This document shows, in pieces, positions 17,131 to 24,596 of a stretch of 33,643 bases of DNA. The position numbers were made by a program, and so were the translations under genes. Every line of letters starts with the position of its first letter. The stretch's first letter is position 1. The notes under the pieces are model-generated. The model saw nothing but the letters and a program-made list of their open reading frames with translations. It was not told where the DNA came from and searched no databases. Source of the stretch: Promethearchaeota archaeon (GTDB lineage: Archaea > Asgardarchaeota > Lokiarchaeia > Sigyniarchaeales > SOKP01); contig JAHPYZ010000025.1 in the NCBI GenBank assembly GCA_019058425.1, forward strand, positions 1-33,643, written 5' to 3'.

Positions 17131-17673
17131 TTAATGGTTTTTAATAATTTTTATCACTAATTTTCTCAATTTTTTCTTTAGATCTTCAATTGTTGAATTA
17201 TTTTTAATTACATAATCAGCATTTTTCAGGACTTCATCTAATCCAAATCTAATTTCTCTTGTATCTCTTTCGATTAATTCTTCAATAGTTTTTGGATCAT
17301 CACTACGACCTCTCTCTAAAAGCCGATTAAATCGTATTTCTTTATCAACAATTATTGCAATAATTGGAAATTTCCAGAACTTTCTAAATACATTTATTTC
17401 AGATAGAGATCTAACTCCATCAATAAAAATGACTTCTTCTTTTTTACTCTTTATTAATTCCACACATTTTTCAGCTATGATTGTAGGACCAGCTTCAATG
17501 CGCATTTCTTTAGCAATTTTACCTAAATTTATTCCAGAAGGTATTAAATCCCTTTTTTTTGCCTCATTTCGAACAATATCTCCCATTGACACTACTATAC
17601 CTAAATCTCTTATAGCATCTATTGCGGTTGTTTTTCCTGATCCCGGTTGCCCTGTAATCGCTATAACTATCAT
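17131..17673 (-). CDS. UPF0200-family P-loop kinase (dephospho-CoA-kinase-like fold)
   Basis: A 180-residue P-loop NTPase. Walker A is GQPGSGKTT (8-16). It is followed by VSMGDIVRNEA, a conserved UPF0200 segment, and by VIFIDGVRSLSEINVFRK in the middle (Walker B-like Asp). A lid-like arginine region FNRLLERGRSDDP and IEELIERDTREIRFGLDEVLKNADYVIKN complete the fold. The family is archaeal and related to dephospho-CoA kinase and adenylate kinase; its substrate is not established to my knowledge. The gene is divergent from the JAMM gene, only 79 bases apart, so their promoters abut, and convergent with prs. Confidence 0.85.
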   Translation of the reverse strand: MIVIAITGQPGSGKTTAIDAIRDLGIVVSMGDIVRNEAKKRDLIPSGINLGKIAKEMRIEAGPTIIAEKCVELIKSKKEEVIFIDGVRSLSEINVFRKFWKFPIIAIIVDKEIRFNRLLERGRSDDPKTIEELIERDTREIRFGLDEVLKNADYVIKNNSTIEDLKKKLRKLVIKIIKNH

Positions 17674-17752
17674 TTATAAAGAAAAATTTTCTTGAATATA
17701 ATTTAAATATTTAGGCTTTGTTTAAATTCTATATATAATAAGAAATAAATTT

Positions 17753-18910
17753 TTGAAGAACAAGTTTAACCATATCCTAGATAAAATGAAAAAAGGAAAA
17801 AAAAAAGATCCCTTTCACACACCAGTTCTTTTAACTCTAAAAGCTTATAAGAGAATTGTAGGTTACGCAACAAGATATGCTAATAATGACATAAAAACAG
17901 ATAAGTGGCGCGAAGTTTATGGAATTTTAATAGGTTCTATTGAAAACAATTCTGAAGTAATTGTGAAAGATGCAATCCCAATGGTGGTTGGAGACCGAGC
18001 TGGAGTAAAATATGAAAACAAACAATATGTAGACATGGCTCAAATAGATGCTTCTGTTTTCGAAAGATCTATTCAAGATGATAAAACTGATTTTATCATA
18101 GGATGGTGGCACACACATCCGGGATTTGGCTTTTTTTTTAGCCCAATCGACTGTATGACACAACTAGGATATCAGATACCTAATCCTTACGCTGTAGGGT
18201 TAATATTTGATCATTGTGAAAAAGAATCTGATACTCATTTTTTAGGTATGGCGGGCTTAAGGTTAAAAGACCCTGAATTAGGGATTTCCTCTACATATAA
18301 CTTAATAGAACTAAATTATGAGTTTGAAGAAAATATAATGGTACAAAAAGCTGAGAAAGTCATAAAAAAAGTCAATAAAAATTTAGAGAAAGCTTTAAAG
18401 GAATTACAATACATTGATGAAGTGCTTCGCAAGAAGGCATTAGCTCAAATACAGAGAAATTATGGATTAATATTAGTACCTAAAGAAGATATAATAATTA
18501 CAACCGATGAGGATATAGCAGAAGAGGATGAAAGATTTTTATATGAATGGGATCCCGAGTTTTTTAAAAAATCATATAGGATTCCTAAATTTAGAGAAAA
18601 AATAGAAAACATTATAGCTAATGCTTACGATGAATTAGATCAGCTAAATAGAATTAGTGAAAAAGAAAAATATGATAATAAGCAGGAGAAATTAACCAAG
18701 AAAATACAAGGCATTTTAAAAAAACCAAACGAATGGTATGATAAACTAATGGATGATTTTTCGAAGCGAATTGAAGTTATTTTCCCTTTATATTCATATC
18801 TAGATACTAATGAAAGAAAAATTATTGAATATTTAGAAGAGAGAAGTTCTGAATATTCCAAGATTTTAGACGAGTTAAATAAACGATCAAATTTAATTTT
18901 GACTGATTAA
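17753..18910 (+). CDS. JAMM/MPN+ domain metalloprotease with long coiled C-terminal region
   Basis: A 385-residue protein with a catalytically complete JAMM motif: Glu54 in REVYGILIG, His120 and His122 in GWWHTHPGFGFFFSPID, then Ser130 and Asp133 (numbering from the TTG). This matches Rpn11/CSN5 (HSHPGxGxxxSxxD) closely, so zinc-dependent isopeptidase activity on ubiquitin-like modifiers is likely from family knowledge. Residues ~205-385 are charged and helical with coiled-coil character. The TTG at 17753 is the longest start; ATG at 17786 (residue 12) leaves the domain intact and may be the real one. No ubiquitin, E1, E2 or E3 gene is nearby. A TTTAAATATTTA TATA-like box at 17702-17713 lies in the 79-base gap shared with the divergent UPF0200 gene. 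Confidence 0.88.
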   Translation: MKNKFNHILDKMKKGKKKDPFHTPVLLTLKAYKRIVGYATRYANNDIKTDKWREVYGILIGSIENNSEVIVKDAIPMVVGDRAGVKYENKQYVDMAQIDASVFERSIQDDKTDFIIGWWHTHPGFGFFFSPIDCMTQLGYQIPNPYAVGLIFDHCEKESDTHFLGMAGLRLKDPELGISSTYNLIELNYEFEENIMVQKAEKVIKKVNKNLEKALKELQYIDEVLRKKALAQIQRNYGLILVPKEDIIITTDEDIAEEDERFLYEWDPEFFKKSYRIPKFREKIENIIANAYDELDQLNRISEKEKYDNKQEKLTKKIQGILKKPNEWYDKLMDDFSKRIEVIFPLYSYLDTNERKIIEYLEERSSEYSKILDELNKRSNLILTD

Positions 18911-18986
18911 TAAAAAAGTTGTGTTTTGGTTTTATCAAACTTTAAAAATTTAGAAAAATATATTCAAATTAGGAACTTTAGTAAAA

Positions 18987-18995
18987 TTTTATATA
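18987..18995 (+). promoter_or_regulatory. TATA box upstream of the Alba-like gene
   Basis: TTTTATATA at 18987-18995 is a good archaeal TATA box 70 bases before the ATG. A second, weaker TTTTTATAG lies at about 19029-19037. A GAGG purine run at 19053-19056 is placed eight bases before ATG 19065 as ribosome binding site. Confidence 0.45.
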
Positions 18996-19064
18996 CATAA
19001 TAAATATTTAAGAATTAACTTAAGCTTCTTTTTATAGAATTTCGATACGAATGAGGATTCATTC

Positions 19065-19391
19065 ATGGTTAATGAGACTACAATCATTATAAGAAACAGA
19101 AATGATAAAGATAAATCGATTAAAGACGCAATCTTTGCATTTTCTGGGGGTAGAAAATCACTATTAATTAAAGGGGAAGGGGATGAAATCAGTACCGCTG
19201 TAGAAGTAGCTGAAATTCTAAAAAGTCGTATGTATCCTAGAATTGAAATTGCCAGCGTGTCTTTAGGTAGTCGCCCTTTTTTTGATAATAGGAAACGTGG
19301 TTATTATAATAAAAATACCAAAGTAAATAGAAAAAAGATTGATATAATTTCTAATATTGAAATTACGCTTCAAACCAAATCAATGATTTAA
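19065..19391 (+). CDS. Alba-like DNA/RNA-binding protein
   Basis: A 108-residue protein with the Alba (Sac10b) fold pattern. TTIIIRNRNDKDKSIKDAIFAFSGGRKSLLIKGEGDEISTAVEVAEILKSRMYPRIEIASVSLGSRP fits the Alba core, in which a first strand and helix precede a GRGxAIxxAVxxxEIxRxR helix and the IxxIxxGS strand. The usual basic loop lysines are replaced partly by GGRKS, and the C-terminal hairpin (DNRKRGYYNKNTKVNRKK) is long and very basic, then returns to the last strand IDIISNIEITLQTK. Alba proteins coat DNA and bind RNA in archaea. A small zinc-ribbon gene starts three bases after its stop. Confidence 0.82.
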   Translation: MVNETTIIIRNRNDKDKSIKDAIFAFSGGRKSLLIKGEGDEISTAVEVAEILKSRMYPRIEIASVSLGSRPFFDNRKRGYYNKNTKVNRKKIDIISNIEITLQTKSMI

Positions 19392-19394
19392 GTT

Positions 19395-19568
19395 ATGAAA
19401 GCTCAATTTAAACATTTAGGACCAATGATAACGGAAACGAGAACACCAGCAGTATGTGAGATTTGTAATAATTTCATCTATAAAAGAATATATTATGATG
19501 AAAACTCTGAAAAAAAAAGAAAAACAATTTTTGTATGTAAGAACTGCTTAAATAATAATACAGAATAA
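19395..19568 (+). CDS. Small zinc-ribbon protein, unknown function
   Basis: The frame encodes 57 residues with two CxxC pairs, C21/C24 (VCEIC) and C48/C51 (VCKNC), separated by a short basic beta-hairpin-like stretch. This is a typical four-cysteine zinc ribbon. Its ATG lies three bases after the stop of the Alba-like gene, so the two are almost certainly cotranscribed and perhaps translationally coupled. Nucleic-acid binding or assistance to Alba is inferred only from the fold and from position. Its stop is two bases from the end of the convergent VTT gene. It is short, but the codon use and ordered cysteines support a real gene. Confidence 0.7.
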   Translation: MKAQFKHLGPMITETRTPAVCEICNNFIYKRIYYDENSEKKRKTIFVCKNCLNNNTE

Positions 19569-19570
19569 AT

Positions 19571-20404
19571 TTATTCTGAAGTAAGAGCCTTACTTTTTTC
19601 AAGCTTCTTTTGACTTCTTTTTTCCAGAAATTTGGTCCAATCAAAGGACATGATAAAGAACATTACAGTTATAGTAACTAGTAATAAAATAGCTTCTGTT
19701 ATCACGCTTGAATTATCATTAGATTGGATTCCTTGGGTTACTAAGCCAATTGACACAAGAATAGGCCAACAACAATAAAATAAGGTTGTTACATTCTTAC
19801 CTAGCCAACCAGGAATAATACACTTCCAAAAAGGATATTTAATCATTCCTAAAGGTAAAAATAATATATCATCGGGGAGGGGAGTTAGAGCAAATAAAAA
19901 AATATAGAAGGGAGTTCGCTTCTCATTTTTCAAGATCAATTTACCAAATCCATTTACATTATTCAATAGATCTGAATCTCTATGGTCTACTAACCTCTTT
20001 GTCCCATAACCGACACCATAACCAGTAAGTTCTCCTAAAGCACTACCTAAGCCTCCAAATACTGTAAGACCGATTATTTGAAACCAAAAAGGAACTGATT
20101 GTAAAATTTGTGTCATTTCTAAACCTAAATTAGAAAAGTTGCGATAAACTGAATCAGAAAGTGAAAATAGCACGAACGGAAAAGGGATAGGAAATCCTAT
20201 TGATGCTGAGCCCAAAAAACAAATTCCTAAAGAAATCATAAGTGCCCAAAAATAATTCGCTCCTTGTGTAATTATTGTTAAATTTTGTCTTGAATTAATA
20301 ATGAAGTCCTGGAAATCAGGTATAAATAGAAAGAGAAAAATGTAACTTATTACGGAAAAATAAAAAATGATAAAAACTGTAGTTAAGTTCTTTGAAATCG
20401 CCAT
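19571..20404 (-). CDS. VTT/DedA-like (SNARE-associated) membrane protein
   Basis: A 277-residue membrane protein with about six hydrophobic segments. The central part has the VTT-domain signature: a reentrant GGLGSALGELTGYGVGYG segment (about 118-135), then a polar stretch, FYIFLFALTPLPDDILFLPLGMIKYPFWKCIIPGWLGK with the conserved Pro residues and acidic pair (about 170-205), and a following helix. In bacteria and eukaryotes (DedA, TMEM41/VMP1) such proteins flip lipids such as undecaprenyl phosphate or phospholipids. An equivalent polyprenyl-lipid role here is inference. The C-terminus is charged (EKRSQKKLEKSKALTSE). It begins seven bases after the cyclophilin-like gene ends on the same strand, likely one transcript. 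Confidence 0.8.
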   Translation of the reverse strand: MAISKNLTTVFIIFYFSVISYIFLFLFIPDFQDFIINSRQNLTIITQGANYFWALMISLGICFLGSASIGFPIPFPFVLFSLSDSVYRNFSNLGLEMTQILQSVPFWFQIIGLTVFGGLGSALGELTGYGVGYGTKRLVDHRDSDLLNNVNGFGKLILKNEKRTPFYIFLFALTPLPDDILFLPLGMIKYPFWKCIIPGWLGKNVTTLFYCCWPILVSIGLVTQGIQSNDNSSVITEAILLLVTITVMFFIMSFDWTKFLEKRSQKKLEKSKALTSE

Positions 20405-20411
20405 ATTCTTC

Positions 20412-20786
20412 TTATAACTTTAAGATTTTTGTGTTTAGCCCATTTCGGGCTTGCAAAAGTAGTTCAAGATTTGTTTTAATTTTTCCAACACGATTTACCT
20501 TATTTGGCATTTCAATATCTTCAATGGCGATTATTAACTCATCAGTTTTAGGATTGTACAGGATATCACCTTTTTCAACATTTTTTATAGATTTAGGATT
20601 AGTTCCTTTATATATTTCAACACCAGGCAACGTCCAATAATTCTTTGAACCAAAACTATATCTTCCTCTAAGTACAATAGGTAATTTATTAATTATAGCA
20701 TCTGCGGTAAGAGGAGAGAGATGACGGATAATTTCACCTTCAATATTGCCAATTCCAAACAAAACAATCTTTATCAGTACACTCAT
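20412..20786 (-). CDS. Cyclophilin-like fold protein (DUF369/COG2164)
   Basis: A 124-residue protein of mostly beta pattern. The motifs ADAIINKLPIVLRGRYSFGSKNYWTLPGVEIYKG, VEKGDILYNPKTDELIIAI and VNRVGKIKTNLELLLQARNG correspond to the conserved parts of the small cyclophilin-like family COG2164 (strand-turn with W..P...F/Y, then GD..Y.P....I.., then VG.I..NLE.L...NG). Peptidyl-prolyl isomerase activity is not established for this family. It lies upstream of the VTT gene with a seven-base gap. A minus-strand ATATAAATATT box at 20811-20821 sits about 25-35 bases before the ATG, implying a very short or absent leader. Confidence 0.75.
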   Translation of the reverse strand: MSVLIKIVLFGIGNIEGEIIRHLSPLTADAIINKLPIVLRGRYSFGSKNYWTLPGVEIYKGTNPKSIKNVEKGDILYNPKTDELIIAIEDIEMPNKVNRVGKIKTNLELLLQARNGLNTKILKL

Positions 20787-21415
20787 GTTTTAAAAATAAT
20801 ATAATTTCTAATATTTATATTATTTTAATTCAGATTGAAAAAAAATATAAAATTTTTTGTCATAAAACTCAACGATTTTGTTATTTTCTTTAATAATAAA
20901 ATTTATATACTCAAATTATCATATTATTATCTGGACAATAGGTCAAATTTGCATTGGATTTAGATACAAAATAACGGTTTTTACACCGATTTAATTGTTG
21001 CCTTTAGATGAACTATGTTTTTATTTCCAACAAATTTTTTTTATTCGGTCTCTTAGAATCAAAAGTCAACTAAATATCTTCCAAGGATTATAATCTTTCA
21101 TTCCTTTTTTAACGCTGGAATAATAAATAAACGGTTCAAAATTAGAAAGTTGGAACAGAATATTAATTATCATACACACATATACTCAAATTTATTCGAT
21201 ATTAGTATATGAGACAATTTAACATTAATGCTTATATTCTTGTCGAATTAAGAGTTTTAATGTATTATAGTAGTACCCGAGACACAAAAACTTGAGTACT
21301 TTATATCAAAATTAAGATAAATGTGTAATAGGAGCTTTGATTACATAATTGCTTCAATGGACATCAATATTTCCAATTTCCTTTGAATCAATTATACATT
21401 GAATAATCGGAGCAC
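20787..21415. other. 630-base region without a recognisable gene; TATA box and hairpin
   Basis: No open frame of plausible length is seen on either strand, and no tRNA or known RNA pattern. Two signals stand out. A perfect TTTATATA at 20902-20909 on the plus strand has no coding frame after it. A hairpin has arms AGTACCCGAG (21272-21281) and CTTGAGTACT (21291-21300): ten positions with one mismatch and one G-U, and a nine-base loop. A non-coding transcript or a decayed gene are both possible. The left edge also serves as promoter for the minus-strand cyclophilin-like gene. Confidence 0.4.
21272..21300. other. Hairpin in the 630-base gap
   Basis: Arms AGTACCCGAG and CTTGAGTACT enclose the loop ACACAAAAA. 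On either strand nine of the ten positions pair (one of them G-U). The GC content of the stem is well above the surroundings. No U-run directly follows on the plus strand; the sequence TTTATATC comes next. Confidence 0.4.
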
Positions 21416-22282
21416 CTATTGTCCTCTTTTTTTTTTTAGGTTATTAATATCTACTTTATTATCAATATCATAGAAATGTTGTTTACATTTTATCTCAAAA
21501 GCAAGTACTTTATTTCCACTTTCAATCATATAATTCAAAGTTTCCCATACTGTTTTAAAGTGTATTGTGCCTTTCAAATTTAAAATTTTATTAATAAATT
21601 CAAAACTGAATATAGAAATTGGTATAATTTGATTCATAACATACCGAGAAGAAAATTCTCTGATTTTTTCTTGATTAATTCTTCTTAAAATAACTTGGGA
21701 ACCGAAAGCCTCAATTTCAGCATTAGAGATTATTTTATTTCTATTATAAAGTTTTTTTAATGATTTTAATTTTATAGCTCTATAAAAAATAAAGGGATGC
21801 TTATGAATTAAATCGAAATTATAAGAAATTATAGTTAAGACTTCTTCTAACAAATTATAATTGAATATTGTATCTCCAGGAATTATTAAGTAGTGTCTGC
21901 TTGATGTGAAAAAATCTTTATTTCGGATTATTGATAAAAATGAATATAATGGTCCAAATTTATACTGATTTTCAGTTTCTATAATTACTAATTTATCTTG
22001 AATGGTTTGATTATTTTTTTCTAGTGATAAAAGAGACTCACGGATAGAATCTCCCAGATAACCAATTACAACTCCTATTTGGTTTATTTCTAAATTAATT
22101 AGATTATTAATATTATGATGAAGAATTGAAATATTATTTAAGCTCTCTATTTTAATTAATGGTTTGGGGGTAGTTTTAGTTATATTTCTAAGTCGCGTTC
22201 CCTCACCAGCACATAAAATGACTGCAGATAATTTTTCTTTAAAATTATTCTTTTGTTGTAACAATTCGTTTCCCTTTTTCAT
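21416..22282 (-). CDS. Sugar-1-phosphate/inositol-phosphate nucleotidyltransferase family protein
   Basis: A 288-residue NTP_transferase protein. The signature CAGEGTRLRNITKTTPKPLIKI lies at about 24-45, with the conserved GxGTRL loop and the lysine of PKPL. The metal-binding Asp is D137 in LIIPGDTIF. The C-terminal FYDIDNKVDINNL resembles the W.DIDTPEDL ending of inositol-1-phosphate cytidylyltransferases and sugar nucleotidyltransferases. CDP-inositol would fit archaeal ether-lipid synthesis, but a sugar substrate is equally possible. The ATG overlaps the 3' end of map by 38 bases in another frame; a TTG at 22262-22264 would shorten the overlap. Cotranscription with map and translational coupling are likely. 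Confidence 0.82.
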   Translation of the reverse strand: MKKGNELLQQKNNFKEKLSAVILCAGEGTRLRNITKTTPKPLIKIESLNNISILHHNINNLINLEINQIGVVIGYLGDSIRESLLSLEKNNQTIQDKLVIIETENQYKFGPLYSFLSIIRNKDFFTSSRHYLIIPGDTIFNYNLLEEVLTIISYNFDLIHKHPFIFYRAIKLKSLKKLYNRNKIISNAEIEAFGSQVILRRINQEKIREFSSRYVMNQIIPISIFSFEFINKILNLKGTIHFKTVWETLNYMIESGNKVLAFEIKCKQHFYDIDNKVDINNLKKKRGQ

Positions 22283-23162
22283 CCAGTATAATTGTATGTT
22301 CTTCTTGAGCTACTGGTTTTTTAAGAACTTCAACTAATATAGGATATTTACTTAAAATTTTTTTACCTATGAAAAATTCAATAGTTCGCTGAATTTTGCT
22401 ATTTGGGATAAGATTATTTTTTTCAATCCATCGTGGAGTAAAAGGAAGTTGTTTAAAATTAGATTCAATTTTACTCATATAACCTAAATGTTCATAAGAC
22501 ATATTTTTTTTTACTTTCTTCAAAAAGCGGAATATATACGATTGATCTCCATTCTCTACTCTCCCTGCTCCAGAAGTTGAAAATGGTTCACATGCATACG
22601 CATCTCCAGGTTTAAGTATTTGATTGTGCATTTTATCTTTGTGGTTTGGTATGAATGGTCCTGCATGTAAATTATATTGTTTTAATTCATGACCTCCCAG
22701 ATTCTTTATGGGCTTTAAACCTCGATTTTGAATCTTTTGTTCTATTACTTCTCCAAGTTCATACAATTTAATTCCAGGATTGAAAATTTCAATAGCTGCT
22801 TCGAGAGCTTCCTTTGCTGCTTCAACATAATTTTGAAGCTTTGGATCTTCATCAATATTTATAGTAAATGCCGAATCGGCTATATAACCATTATAGTGAG
22901 ACCCAACATCAATTTTTAGGAGTCCTTTCTCTGGAACTTTAGTTTGATCATCTATTGGAGGGCTATAGTGAGCAGCAATTTCATTTAAAGACATATTGAT
23001 TGGAAATGACAATTCACATTCGTTTTTAATTACTTCAGCTTCACATTTGTTTGCTATTTCTAAAAATGATTCTCCTGGAGAGACTAATTTCCTTGCCAGC
23101 TTTTTCGCTGCAATAGCTCCTTTTCCTGCTTTAATATAATCTTGAATATAATTATTACTCAT
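22245..23162 (-). CDS. map: Methionine aminopeptidase, type II
   Basis: Removes the initiator methionine from nascent proteins. The 305-residue protein has all five metal ligands of the archaeal type II enzyme: D85 (KIDVGSH), D96 (IADSAF), H158 (LGGHEL), E192 (ACEPF) and E288 (AQEEHTI). The substrate-binding H65 (IAAHYSP) and H166 (NLHAGP) are also present. The type II helical insertion occupies about 215-275. The start at 23162 fits the family N-terminus, with a helix ending in AGKGAIAAKKLARKLVSPG. The gene lies 26 bases after aspS on the same strand, and its last 38 bases overlap the nucleotidyltransferase gene. Confidence 0.96.
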   Translation of the reverse strand: MSNNYIQDYIKAGKGAIAAKKLARKLVSPGESFLEIANKCEAEVIKNECELSFPINMSLNEIAAHYSPPIDDQTKVPEKGLLKIDVGSHYNGYIADSAFTINIDEDPKLQNYVEAAKEALEAAIEIFNPGIKLYELGEVIEQKIQNRGLKPIKNLGGHELKQYNLHAGPFIPNHKDKMHNQILKPGDAYACEPFSTSGAGRVENGDQSYIFRFLKKVKKNMSYEHLGYMSKIESNFKQLPFTPRWIEKNNLIPNSKIQRTIEFFIGKKILSKYPILVEVLKKPVAQEEHTIILDEKGKRIVTTKE

Positions 23163-23188
23163 TTTACATCACCAGGTTGTGCACAATT

Positions 23189-24511
23189 CTAAGGTGTTAG
23201 TCGGTCAGCTGTCCTAGGATACATTACAGCTTCCCGAATATCCTCTAATCCACATATCATCGTAAGCCATCTATCTATCCCTAGACCGAAACCTGCATGT
23301 GGAGGCATTCCAAAATCAAATGCTTTTAGATGAGATTTGAAAGAAGTTGAATTAAGACCTTGATTTTCAATAGCATTTATTAATTGTTCCTTATTGTGTA
23401 CTCTAGTTCCTCCAGAAGTTAATTCTAGCATCCCTTTTTGTAAATCGAAGGACTCACTGTATTTTGGATCCTTTGAAGGCATAATATAGAATGGTTTTAT
23501 TGACATAGGCCAATGAGTGATATAATAATAACTTGATAATTCCGTGCCTAATTTTCTATAAGCTTCAGTAGATATATCTTCACCAAATTCAATATTAAAT
23601 CCAAATTTTGTGTTTATCAAATCTATAATTTCCTCATATTTATATCTTGGAAAAGGAATTTCCGGAGTTACAGATATTTTTTCCATTCCTAAATACTCCA
23701 AAGCTTTCATCTGATTTTCTCTTATCTCTTTTAAAACATTATATACAATTTCTTCTAATAGTTTAAGAACATCCTCCATTGTAGAAAAAGCGATTTCAAC
23801 ATCTAACGTAAAAATCTCGCATAAATGTCTTTTTGTACGGTGTTTTTCTGCTCTAAAACAGTCACTTATTTCAAAAACCCGTTCATAAACTCCGCTCAAT
23901 TGTTCTTTATATAATTGAGCCGATTGAGTGAGAAACGCTTCTCTTTCAAAATAAATAATTGGAAATAACTCAGTACCTCCTTCCGTTGCAGAACCTATTA
24001 TTTTTGGAGTTGTCATTTCGGTAAAATTTTTTGCAAACAAAAATTTTCGAATTGTTCTAAGCATTTCTCCTCTAATTATAAAAACAGCTTGATTTTTAAG
24101 TGATCTTAAATCTAAAGCTCTATTATTTAATCTAAGATCTAATTCAGATACAGTTTCTCCAGTCATATCTATAGGAAGCTTCTCAGGGGTTACATTTAAT
24201 ATTTTTATTTCAGAGGGGATAATTTCAATTCCTCCTGGTGCTTCATTAAATGCTTTAACAATACCCTTTACCATTATACAATATTGGTATCCTAATTTCA
24301 CCTTATCAAAGAGATCATCAGTGACAACTCCCTTTTTCAAGGTTATTTGACGTTCTCCATATTTATCTTGTAAAGATATAAATTTTAAACCTCCGAGATC
24401 TCTATAATTGCGAATCCAACCACCTAAAATAACCTCTTTATTCACTAGTTCCTTTGTTACATCTTTAGTGAAATGAGTTTTTCTCCAATCTCCTAAATTA
24501 TCAAGTTCCAC
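23189..24511 (-). CDS. aspS: Aspartyl-tRNA synthetase, archaeal type
   Basis: Charges tRNA with aspartate. An N-terminal OB-fold anticodon domain (about 20-110, GWIRNYRDLGGLKFISLQDK) precedes a class II core: QSAQLYKEQ (~196-204), motif 2 FRAEKHRTKRHLCE (~219-232), the Asp-binding LELTSGGTRVH (~361-371) and motif 3 HAGFGLGIDRW (~404-414). The Lys of QSxQLYK and the Arg of TRVH, which contact the aspartate carboxylate, are present, favouring AspRS over AsnRS. Motif 2 and the ending YPRTADRLTP look partly AsnRS-like. The OB-fold has neither Trp nor His after GWI, and APGG at ~91-94 resembles non-discriminating enzymes, so charging of tRNA(Asn) is possible but unproven. It is divergent from the methyltransferase gene. 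Confidence 0.92.
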   Translation of the reverse strand: MELDNLGDWRKTHFTKDVTKELVNKEVILGGWIRNYRDLGGLKFISLQDKYGERQITLKKGVVTDDLFDKVKLGYQYCIMVKGIVKAFNEAPGGIEIIPSEIKILNVTPEKLPIDMTGETVSELDLRLNNRALDLRSLKNQAVFIIRGEMLRTIRKFLFAKNFTEMTTPKIIGSATEGGTELFPIIYFEREAFLTQSAQLYKEQLSGVYERVFEISDCFRAEKHRTKRHLCEIFTLDVEIAFSTMEDVLKLLEEIVYNVLKEIRENQMKALEYLGMEKISVTPEIPFPRYKYEEIIDLINTKFGFNIEFGEDISTEAYRKLGTELSSYYYITHWPMSIKPFYIMPSKDPKYSESFDLQKGMLELTSGGTRVHNKEQLINAIENQGLNSTSFKSHLKAFDFGMPPHAGFGLGIDRWLTMICGLEDIREAVMYPRTADRLTP

Positions 24512-24596
24512 TTGCCCAACAACTCTTAATTTCTTTTCGAATATACTCCTTAAAATTAAATTAAAAATAAAATTTTTACTTTCTTATCTTATATTT

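Noticed and set aside
21130..21150. GGTTCAAAAT, resembling a tRNA T-loop
   Set aside because: No complementary T-stem, acceptor stem or anticodon arm around it on either strand.
20934..21300. RNase P RNA or SRP RNA in the 630-base gap
   Set aside because: None of the conserved core sequences are visible and the region is far too AT-rich.
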